18,090 nt of DNA, taken from Bacteroidota bacterium (GTDB lineage: Bacteria > Bacteroidota > Ignavibacteria > SZUA-365). Within the stretch, counting starts at the first letter, position 1. Each line of letters opens with the position of its first letter. The notes under the pieces are model-generated. The model saw only the letters and a list, made by a program, of their open reading frames with translations. It was not told the origin of the DNA and searched no databases. A program made the translations under genes and the position numbers. The stretch spans positions 1 to 18,090 of the forward strand of contig JAGTUZ010000223.1 in assembly GCA_018224415.1 (NCBI GenBank), given 5' to 3'. Positions 8,097 to 14,972 of the stretch are shown here, in pieces.

Positions 8097-8128
8097 GTCA
8101 GACGGACTGAGTCAGACGGACTGAGTCC
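8087..8128 (+). repeat. 14-bp tandem repeat, three copies, crossing the glyA stop codon
   Basis: Units of gacggactgagtca lie at 8087-8100 and 8101-8114, with a third at 8115-8128 differing only in the last base. The first unit contains the glyA stop TGA at 8094. Since 14 is not a multiple of three, the copies at 8108 and 8122 place TGA in the other two frames. Near-perfect identity suggests recent duplication. Confidence 0.92.
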
Positions 8129-8149
8129 TTCCCTCTCCCCAGAATCCGC

Positions 8150-8186
8150 GACGGCCGCTATCCCCGATGGCGGCCGTCTGTTTTTT
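8150..8186 (+). terminator. Rho-independent terminator of glyA, overlapping the end of the convergent glycosyltransferase gene
   Basis: The stem gacggccgctat / atggcggccgtc is 12 bp with one G-U pair, has a 5-base ccccg loop, and is followed by TG and six T residues. It is oriented for plus-strand transcription. From 8158 on, the hairpin is also the last codons and stop of the minus-strand glycosyltransferase. Minus-strand transcription leaving the hairpin meets no T run. Confidence 0.85.
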
Positions 8187-9534
8187 CCACTTCGGACTGC
8201 AGCACCCGCGCGTAACGCGCAGCATGCGCAGCCCATGAATATTGCTCGAGAATGCGCCCCCGTGCCTCGATGGACTGCCGGCGCAGTTCGGGAAGACGCC
8301 CGGCCAGCTCCTGCAGTGCGGAAGATATCGTGGCCGGCGATACGACATCAAACGGAATCACCGCGGCACCGAGCGCAACGAGATCAGGAACCACGCCGGC
8401 GTGCGCGCATGCGACCAGCGGCAACCCAGACCCGACGGCCTCGAGTGCGACCATTCCGAAGGACTCATACTCCGACGGCTGCACCGCGGCGTCGGCTTCA
8501 CTTCGAAGGATCCGCAGCTTCTGTGGCGAGACCCATCCATGCCAGGCAACGGCGTCCCCAAGGCCGAGCTGCCCCGCCTCCCGTTGCAGCTTGCCGCGTA
8601 GATAGCCGTCTCCTGCGATGGTCAGTCGGAAATCGCAACCGGCCGACGTCCGCGCCTCCGCGAGTCCGCGCAGCAGCAGATGCACGTTCTTCGACGGCTG
8701 ATCGAGACGCGTGACACAGAGCAGACGGATCGTTGCACCGTTCGTGTCCGAGAGTACATCTCCAACCTCACCTCCTGCGGCGTCACTCCCTTCCGCGTCA
8801 CTGCCTTCCGCGTCACTCCCCTCCGCGTCACTCCCCTCCGCCAGTGCTTGCGGGGTCGGTGCTTCCATCTCGAATCCGAGCGGAATGTCCACGAGCCGCG
8901 TCTCCGGCAGAAGTGCGCGCAGCTCGTCTGTCTGCGTGCTGCATTGCGTGATCACGACATCCGCTTCGGCGGCGTATCGAAGGATCCATGCCCGAAGCCG
9001 GCCCAGTCCGTCCGCGAAAAACGACAGAAGTGTCTCGTTTTCATCGATCCACACCGGCACGCCGTTCACCCGCGCCGCTTCCAGGGCCAGCGGCGCGGAA
9101 GGATGCACGAAATGCACGAGCACGACGTCCGGTCGCAGGTCGCGGATGAAGGCGGTCAGCCAGCGGTGCTGCTGCAGGCGAAACAGCCACGGGGTCAACG
9201 ACCATCCCAGACGATCGGGGATGGTGAGGCAGCGACGGTGACGGACAGTGACTCGCGGGAACGGATGTTCCTCCGCCGGAAGCTCCAAGCGGCGTCGCAG
9301 CTGACCGCGGTCGTACCCACCGAGGAATAGATTCTTCAGTCGTGGGAAAAGGCGCACCAGAGAAACGACTTCCACCTCCGCGACTGTCGATATCGCCCGG
9401 AGATGAGACAGCATCCATGCCGTTGGACTGCGATCCGGGTCCACCGGGTAGCGGTCGGTGACGACCAGCAGGCGCGGACGTCGGTCACTGCTGCCATGTT
9501 TTCCTGTTTCACTCATGCGCATTCTGCCGGACAT
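8158..9534 (-). CDS. GT4-family glycosyltransferase (GT-B fold)
   Basis: This protein, 458 residues from the ATG at 9534, has two Rossmann-like halves. The N-terminal half (about 20-220) begins RLLVVTDRYPVD and has SPTAWMLSHLRAI, typical of acceptor-binding domains. The C-terminal half (about 265-450) has CVTRLDQPSKN (273-283, R276 and K282 in donor phosphate-binding positions), LTIAGDGYLR and the retaining GT4 E-x7-E motif in EYESFGMVALE (E357 and E365). It probably transfers a sugar from a nucleotide donor in the cytoplasm to an envelope glycan, lipid or other acceptor; donor and acceptor cannot be told. Four exact EGSDA units (233-252) sit in the linker between the domains. The gene starts 7 bases after aroBA and is probably co-transcribed. 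In-frame ATGs at 9522 and 9516 are alternative starts; no ribosome site decides among them. Confidence 0.88.
   Translation of the reverse strand: MSGRMRMSETGKHGSSDRRPRLLVVTDRYPVDPDRSPTAWMLSHLRAISTVAEVEVVSLVRLFPRLKNLFLGGYDRGQLRRRLELPAEEHPFPRVTVRHRRCLTIPDRLGWSLTPWLFRLQQHRWLTAFIRDLRPDVVLVHFVHPSAPLALEAARVNGVPVWIDENETLLSFFADGLGRLRAWILRYAAEADVVITQCSTQTDELRALLPETRLVDIPLGFEMEAPTPQALAEGSDAEGSDAEGSDAEGSDAAGGEVGDVLSDTNGATIRLLCVTRLDQPSKNVHLLLRGLAEARTSAGCDFRLTIAGDGYLRGKLQREAGQLGLGDAVAWHGWVSPQKLRILRSEADAAVQPSEYESFGMVALEAVGSGLPLVACAHAGVVPDLVALGAAVIPFDVVSPATISSALQELAGRLPELRRQSIEARGRILEQYSWAAHAARYARVLQSEVEKTDGRHRG
8781..8840 (-). repeat. 15-bp in-frame tandem repeat (four copies) in the glycosyltransferase linker
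   Basis: Four units like cgtcactcccttccg run from 8781 to 8840 with one or two base differences. On the coding strand each encodes the same five residues, EGSDA. All base differences are silent, so the peptide repeat is exact although the DNA has drifted. The array makes an acidic, flexible linker between the two GT-B domains. Confidence 0.92.
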
Positions 9535-9541
9535 CCGAACG

Positions 9542-11845
9542 TCAGCATCCCTCACACTGGAGGGTCCACCCGGCGCGCCGTGCATCGTCCCAGAATGCGG
9601 GATAGGATTTCGCGACCGACCAGGGCTGATCCAGCAGGACGTCCCCCTTGTGCACGAGTGCCAGCAGCATCCCTGCCATGACCAGGCGATGGTCACCGTG
9701 GGTCTCGAACAGGGCGTCTGGCTGCGGCGGCGGAGACGGGTGCAGCATCAGGCCGTCGTCACGCACTTCGGCGTTCACACCGACGGCGCGCAGCGAGGCG
9801 GCAAAAGCGTCGAGGCGGTTCGATTCCTTGTGGCGAAGGTGTGCCACGCCTGTAAATGTGACCGGGTGTGTGACACCACCTGCCGCAGAGAGCACTGCGA
9901 CGGCAAGCACGGGCAGGAGATCCGGTACGGCAGACAGATCGATCTCCTGCGGCGCGCGGCGTGCGTCACGAAGCTTGATCAAATAGGCCTCCACGGCACC
10001 GTCGGGCTGGCGGGGAATGCGTGCCTTCTGTCCCGTCTCGATCGGATGTCCGAGAAAATGCGCCACATTCCAGACGGCAGACGAACTCTGGTCCGCTTCG
10101 ATTTCGATGCTCCATTTTTCGTTCAGACGATCGGACTGGTTGAGTGCGACGACGTCGCCATGGGCGATGATCTCCACGCCCGCCTGCTCCAGCATGGCGT
10201 AGGTCAGGTCGAGGTAGCTCCGGCTTACGGGATCACCCAGCAGCCGGATGGTGAACGGCGCCTCGGCGCCAACGGCCAGAAGGGCGATGGCGGAGACATA
10301 CTGCGAGGACTGCGAGGGATCGACGGAAAACACCTGGGGCATCCGCTGCCAGCCGCGGACCACGTAGCCCTGTCCCGACCCGTCGTGAAATTCCTCGATC
10401 GTGGCGCCGCCGCTGCGCAGCGTGCGCAGCAGGGCGTCGTGCGGACGTCGCATCAGGGCGGGGCTGAGCAGGAATTTCGTGGGCTTTACGTTGGTGCAGG
10501 CAAGCGCAAGCAGGAAGCGGAACGTCGTGCCGCCTTCGCAGACAAACAGGGTGCGCTCCTCCTCCTCGTCACCGAGACGGAAACCACGGTTGAGATTGTC
10601 GACGAGATAGCCGCGCGGCGTTTCCTCGATGGCATACCCGAGCGTACGGAGACCACGGAGCATGCAGCGCACATCGTCTGCCTCGCTGTGTCCATTGATG
10701 ACGGTCCGTCCCATCCGCTGCGCGGCAATCACCAGCGCGCGGTTGAGCTCGGATTTACTGGCTTCGATGCGCAGCGACGCAGCCCGCGGCGTGGTCAGCG
10801 CGGTACGGACGCGCGCGCCGCGAAAACGCGCGGCGACTGCACGGAGGGCCGCCGTCCAGTCCGCGGCGGAGAGCTCCGTCGTAACTGAGGGCGTCCCCAC
10901 GTCGCGAAGCAGCACCGACCGCAGATGGCCGTCGCTGCGTTTCTTGTCCCGGTCGATGGCCGCATGCAGCACACTGTCGTCCGGCAGCTCCGGCAACGGT
11001 GTCAGCAGGGGAAACAGCGTGTCGCGGCACTGGGCGGCGCTGTCCGATGGCAGTCCGCGCTCGGCTGCGAGATCGATGCCGGCCGCCATCCCCCATGCCA
11101 CGGCTGCACCGTGGCTGAGGCCTGTCGTGAGTTCAAGTGCATGCGCGAGCGTGTGTCCCAGATTGAGCACGGTGCGAAGCCCACGTTCCTCGCGTGGGTC
11201 GGAGGCGACGATGCGCCTCTTGATCGCGACGGCGTGGTCGATCATCGGACCGAGCAGTGAACGGATTTCCTCGAATGGCGCAAAGGTAAGCTGCTCGATC
11301 TGTCTGCCATGCAAGGCCCACGTCGCCCCGGCGTCGCCCAGCCACAGCACCTTGAGGAGTTCGACCATGCCCTCGCGCCGCTGCGCGACGGGAAGCGTGG
11401 CGAGGAACTCTTCCACCAGCAGCACGCGCGATGCCGGGTAATACGTACCGAGTTGGTTTTTTGCGCTACCGAGATTCACCGCCGTTTTCCCGCCATGGGC
11501 CGAATCCACCATGGCAACGAGCGTCGTGGGCACATGCCAGAGATCCACCCCGCGCCAAAGGATACTTGAGAGGAAGCCTACCGCGTCACCGACGCTGCCC
11601 CCGCCCACGGCGACCAGCGTCAGCGGCCTGCCCGTGCGCCGTTGCAGCACATGCTCGGCAAGCGTTCCGACGCCTTCGAGTGTTTTCAGTTTTTCACCCG
11701 CGTCGACGAGCAACGGATGCGGCAGCCGCGCAAGCAGTGACTGCGGCAGGCGGCGATCGGCGACCACGACGGCATGTTCCGGCATGATAATGTCGGAGAG
11801 CGATGCGACGCGTTCCGGACGGATTCCTTCACTCGCTTCCGTCAT
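9542..11845 (-). CDS. Fused 3-dehydroquinate synthase (AroB) and EPSP synthase (AroA)
   Basis: This 767-residue bifunctional shikimate enzyme has an AroB domain at 1-345: VGGGSVGD (80-87), VDSAHGGKTAVN (113-124) and GTYYPA. Its metal-ligand positions are E162 in GMVELLK, H231 in NLGHTLAH and H245 in LSHG. AroB converts DAHP to 3-dehydroquinate using NAD and a divalent metal. The AroA domain, from about 355 to the end, converts shikimate-3-phosphate plus PEP to EPSP. It shows EASKSELNRA (361-370, K364, S365, R369), EGGTTFRFL (437-445), QSSQYVS (512-518), the VPD aspartate D642, HKESNR (672-677), GDHR (717-720) and K746 before SYPAFWD. The frame is unbroken through the joint at about 345-355. 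An in-phase AGAGGG lies 8 bases before the ATG at 11845. Both active sites look intact. The domain order matches the first two domains of eukaryotic AROM. Confidence 0.95.
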   Translation of the reverse strand: MTEASEGIRPERVASLSDIIMPEHAVVVADRRLPQSLLARLPHPLLVDAGEKLKTLEGVGTLAEHVLQRRTGRPLTLVAVGGGSVGDAVGFLSSILWRGVDLWHVPTTLVAMVDSAHGGKTAVNLGSAKNQLGTYYPASRVLLVEEFLATLPVAQRREGMVELLKVLWLGDAGATWALHGRQIEQLTFAPFEEIRSLLGPMIDHAVAIKRRIVASDPREERGLRTVLNLGHTLAHALELTTGLSHGAAVAWGMAAGIDLAAERGLPSDSAAQCRDTLFPLLTPLPELPDDSVLHAAIDRDKKRSDGHLRSVLLRDVGTPSVTTELSAADWTAALRAVAARFRGARVRTALTTPRAASLRIEASKSELNRALVIAAQRMGRTVINGHSEADDVRCMLRGLRTLGYAIEETPRGYLVDNLNRGFRLGDEEEERTLFVCEGGTTFRFLLALACTNVKPTKFLLSPALMRRPHDALLRTLRSGGATIEEFHDGSGQGYVVRGWQRMPQVFSVDPSQSSQYVSAIALLAVGAEAPFTIRLLGDPVSRSYLDLTYAMLEQAGVEIIAHGDVVALNQSDRLNEKWSIEIEADQSSSAVWNVAHFLGHPIETGQKARIPRQPDGAVEAYLIKLRDARRAPQEIDLSAVPDLLPVLAVAVLSAAGGVTHPVTFTGVAHLRHKESNRLDAFAASLRAVGVNAEVRDDGLMLHPSPPPQPDALFETHGDHRLVMAGMLLALVHKGDVLLDQPWSVAKSYPAFWDDARRAGWTLQCEGC

Positions 11846-11889
11846 CGGCGTACCCTCTGCTGGTGAACATGAAGGGAATATACGAAATC

Positions 11890-11923
11890 GGCGGAGGACA
11901 GGCCCATCGACCCGTCCTCCGCC
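11890..11923 (-). terminator. Hairpin, probable terminator of the M16 peptidase operon
   Basis: A perfect 10-bp stem (ggcggaggac / gtcctccgcc) encloses a 14-base loop, just after the end of the M16 operon and before aroBA. On the minus strand it is followed by gatttcgtatatt, which is AT-rich but has no long T run. Termination efficiency is therefore uncertain. It could instead act as an mRNA 3' stabiliser or as an operator for aroBA. Confidence 0.55.
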
Positions 11924-11950
11924 TCCTTCACGATTGATGGCCGACCCGAA

Positions 11951-13456
11951 TCAGCGGAACATGTCGTCCACGGGCAGGATTCGGATGTTCTCCTCTGAAA
12001 AAGGCAGTGCGTACGTGGAGATGATCATGTCTTCTTCCAGCACTTCGGGCGGCTTGGGAGTGTCGTAGGTCACCGGACTCGGCGCATTCGCCACGAGCGC
12101 ATTCTTGAAGGATTCGGCATCGCTGGTGACCACGGCGAACTTTACGCGATCGGTGCGCAGATGGCGCCGGATGGCGTCGTTGACCTGCTCGCGCGTGAGT
12201 GCCGCGATCTTGCGTCGGAACAGCTCGATATAGTCGCCCGTGATGCCGTAGAACTTGCTGTCCACCGCATAGCCGAGGCGATCGGACGTGGTCTTGGCGT
12301 ACTGCAGCGCATACTTGTCGAGAAATTTCTTCGTCAGTTCGAACTGTTCCTCCGTCAGGCCGTTGTCGATGACCAGCTGCAGTTCGCGCATCGCCGCGCG
12401 CAGGGCGAAGTGCCGGTGCGCGTGCTGCACGGGCCGGAGCCAGACTTCGAACAACTGCTGCCTGCGGGCGTTGTTTGGCGCAGGCATCTGCCGCCGGCCG
12501 CCGTTGGGGAAAATCTCGATGTACGAGTAGTCGCCGTAATTCATTCCGCGCGCCTCGCGGATTACCTGGTACAGATGCGAGGAGGAATTGCGATGCTCGC
12601 CAAACCAGGAATTGAACAGCGCCAATGCGTAGAAATCCTCGTCTCCGCGCAGCACGGAAATCGGAAAACCGAAGCTGATGGCCGTCGCATCGCATTCCTT
12701 CTCGACGACGAGCATTTCCAGCCCTTCGATCGGCATCGGCGCCGGCGGATCGGGCTGCTGCGCCGCCCCTTCGGGCAGCGTCTGCAGGTCCGACTCGAGC
12801 CGGCTGACGAGCGAGTTGTCGTAACCGCCGCCAAGGCCGATCACGACATTCTCCCGCGTGTACCACTTCTGGTAAAATGCGCGCACGTCGTCGAGCGTGA
12901 TCGCGTCAAGACTCGAGAGCGTGCCCGTCTCGAGATGGCCGTAGCGTGTGCCTTCATAGACAAGGTTGTAGAATGCGGCCTTGCCCAGTTCCTCGTCGTT
13001 GGCGTAGCGCAGGCCTTTCTCAATGCCGTTGCGCATGTTGCTGCGGATGCGGTCGAAATCCTCCTCGCGAAATGCCGGATGCAGGAGGGCGTCTGTCAGC
13101 AGTCCGTAGTACTCCTCGATATTGTCACGGTGCACACGGCCGACGATGACCGTCATGTCCTTGTCGACGCTGGATCCGTACCCGGCGGCCATCGGATACA
13201 TCGCCTCAATGATTTCGTCATAGCTCCGTTTTTCGGTGGCTCCCTCCGTCATCAGGGAGGCGGTCAATGCGGCAAGGCCCTCCTTGCCCTCCGGATCGTT
13301 TTGCGAACCGACCTTGAACCAGATGCGGAAGGAGATCGTAGGATCGTCCTTCACCGGAAGAAGCACGACGTGTTCGGACGAAGGGACACTGCAGGAAGAC
13401 ATGATCAATCCCGTGATGACGAGGAGAAGGGTGAAACAACGTGTATTGCGTGGCAT
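11951..13456 (-). CDS. M16-family peptidase-like lipoprotein, non-catalytic subunit
   Basis: This 501-residue protein begins with a short positive N terminus, a hydrophobic stretch and a lipobox-like MSSC (lipid cysteine C22), so it is probably an envelope lipoprotein. The M16 fold is recognisable: an RIWFKVGSQNDPEGKEGLAAL segment, the second domain with YGHLETGTLSSLDAITLDDV and YTRENVVIGLGG, and a C-terminal half with the substrate-binding pattern REARGMNYGDYSY. The zinc motif HxxEH is absent; at the equivalent place (63-67) it reads ALTAS. That matches the inactive partner of M16B two-protein proteases, which clamp substrate for a catalytic subunit. It begins two bases after the stop of the catalytic gene, with GGAGGG upstream of its ATG, so the two are translationally coupled and probably form a heterodimer or act on the same peptides. 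Confidence 0.88.
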   Translation of the reverse strand: MPRNTRCFTLLLVITGLIMSSCSVPSSEHVVLLPVKDDPTISFRIWFKVGSQNDPEGKEGLAALTASLMTEGATEKRSYDEIIEAMYPMAAGYGSSVDKDMTVIVGRVHRDNIEEYYGLLTDALLHPAFREEDFDRIRSNMRNGIEKGLRYANDEELGKAAFYNLVYEGTRYGHLETGTLSSLDAITLDDVRAFYQKWYTRENVVIGLGGGYDNSLVSRLESDLQTLPEGAAQQPDPPAPMPIEGLEMLVVEKECDATAISFGFPISVLRGDEDFYALALFNSWFGEHRNSSSHLYQVIREARGMNYGDYSYIEIFPNGGRRQMPAPNNARRQQLFEVWLRPVQHAHRHFALRAAMRELQLVIDNGLTEEQFELTKKFLDKYALQYAKTTSDRLGYAVDSKFYGITGDYIELFRRKIAALTREQVNDAIRRHLRTDRVKFAVVTSDAESFKNALVANAPSPVTYDTPKPPEVLEEDMIISTYALPFSEENIRILPVDDMFR

Positions 13457-13458
13457 GG

Positions 13459-14817
13459 TCAGTCCCTCCCCTTCAATGTGACGACAGTGCGGCGCTTCGG
13501 CGACAGGTAGGTCGCAACGGCCTGCTGGATATCCCCGGCAGTGACGGCGTCGTAGGCCCGGTACAGGGTGTCGACCGCCTCGATGCCACCGGTGATGGCG
13601 ACGAAACGCGCCAGACGTCCGGCCACCTTGTCAGGCGTGTCCAGATTCATGAGAAAAGAGTATTTCAGTCTTTTTTTCAGATTCTCGAGCTTCGAGGCCG
13701 TCACGGGTCTGTCGAGGTACGCGGCGACGGTGCGGTCGATCTCCTCGAGCACAGCCGGGACGCCCGCCGGGTCCTTGACCATCGCGTAGATGTTCCACAG
13801 TCCCGGGTCGCGATTGAAACCGAAATCCGCGCTGATGAACTCTACACTCTGCTCCTGCAGCACCAGTTTCTGGTAGATGTCGCTTGTCTCGCCGAAAAGC
13901 AGGTCGTCGAGCATCGAGCCTGCCACCATCAGCCGGTCCGACGGGTCGAAGCGCTGGCCTTTGTAACCCACAACAAGCAGCGGCAGCGTGCGGCCATCGT
14001 AGCGCACGGCAATGCGTCGCTCCGCGGTCTGTTCGGGTTCCGCCGGCACCTGCGGAGGCACGTATCCTTTTTTCCATTCCCCGTAGTGCTTGCGGATGAG
14101 CGCAAGCGCGGCAGCGGAATCGAAATCGCCGGCGAGCAGCAGCACGACGTTCTCCGGCCGGTAATAGCGATTGAAGAATTCCTTGCTGTAGGCATACATC
14201 GTCGGCATGGCCTTGATGTCGGCTTCAAAGCCCATCGTGGTGTGTCCGTAGGTGTGCCGGGAAAATGCCTTCGCCTGCAGGGCCTCGAACAGCACTTCCC
14301 AGGGACTCGTGCGATTCTTCCGATACTCCCCGTACACCGCGCCGGCCTCGGTCTGGAAAGGTCCCTCGGCATAGTCGAGATGCTGGAAGCGGTCGCTCTC
14401 GATACGGATGACGGTCTCGAGATCCGACGATGCGAAGGAGAGATGGTACGCCGTCAGGTCGTCGGTGGTGTACGCGTTCGCGTCGGCGCCCATACCGGTC
14501 ACGGTACGGTCATACAGCGCGGCGGGATAGTTCTTCGTGCCGCGGAACATCATGTGCTCGAAGAAATGCGCGAAGCCGGTGCGGCCGGGTTCGTACTCGT
14601 CGCGCGAGCCGGTGCGGACCACGCTGTAGTAGGACATCAGTCCGCCGCCGGAAATGGGAATGAGAATGACACGCAGCCCATTGTCGAGGGTGTGCGTCTC
14701 GGTGGCGAAGGGGAAGACGCCGTCTCCGCCCGGTGCCGCACGTAGCGGACCTCCGGCCGGCATGAGAGCGCCCCCCGCGAGGGTGATGGCAAGCATGATT
14801 TGAATGATTGGTTTCAC
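13459..14817 (-). CDS. M16-family zinc metallopeptidase, catalytic subunit, secreted
   Basis: This 452-residue protein starts with a signal peptide (M1 KPIIQIMLAITL to about PLRAA, residues 1-28), so it should act in the periplasm. The zinc motif HxxEH is present as HFFEH (84-88) in GFAHFFEHMMFRGTKNYP. The third ligand glutamate lies about 75 residues later in TEAGAVYGEY (E164, possibly E157). Next come YGHTTMGFEADIKAM and the RYYRPENVVLLLAGDF element of the M16 core, then the second M16 domain (about 240-450). I chose the GTG at 14817 because AAAGGAG lies five bases upstream and the result is a clean signal peptide; the longer frame from 14871 has neither. The family degrades unstructured peptides in a closed chamber. 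It is followed immediately by its inactive partner. Confidence 0.92.
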   Translation of the reverse strand: MKPIIQIMLAITLAGGALMPAGGPLRAAPGGDGVFPFATETHTLDNGLRVILIPISGGGLMSYYSVVRTGSRDEYEPGRTGFAHFFEHMMFRGTKNYPAALYDRTVTGMGADANAYTTDDLTAYHLSFASSDLETVIRIESDRFQHLDYAEGPFQTEAGAVYGEYRKNRTSPWEVLFEALQAKAFSRHTYGHTTMGFEADIKAMPTMYAYSKEFFNRYYRPENVVLLLAGDFDSAAALALIRKHYGEWKKGYVPPQVPAEPEQTAERRIAVRYDGRTLPLLVVGYKGQRFDPSDRLMVAGSMLDDLLFGETSDIYQKLVLQEQSVEFISADFGFNRDPGLWNIYAMVKDPAGVPAVLEEIDRTVAAYLDRPVTASKLENLKKRLKYSFLMNLDTPDKVAGRLARFVAITGGIEAVDTLYRAYDAVTAGDIQQAVATYLSPKRRTVVTLKGRD

Positions 14818-14907
14818 AAGTACTCCTTTGATCGGTCCCGGGGACAGGCGCAGCGCATCGATCGGCTGCATCTTTTACGAGTTGCATCTGCTGGAAGCTG
14901 CATTTGT

Positions 14908-14939
14908 TAAAATTAGGTAAGCCCTTCCCGGGGTGCAAT
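14908..14939 (-). promoter_or_regulatory. Possible promoter of the M16 operon
   Basis: On the minus strand TAATTTTA (14915-14908) resembles TAnnTTTG and is preceded, 20 bases upstream, by ATTG (14939-14936). It sits in the 155-base divergent gap and would give a leader of about 80 bases before the GTG at 14817. Both boxes deviate from consensus. The same gap must also hold a promoter for the divergent CHAD gene, for which no clear candidate was found. Confidence 0.32.
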
Positions 14940-14972
14940 GCCGATTGTATCTTTCAGAAGATTTCGGTAATA

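Noticed and set aside
9458..10888. A 476-residue plus-strand open frame opposite aroBA
   Set aside because: Catalytic motifs of AroA are intact on the minus strand; the plus-strand frame is a codon-bias shadow.
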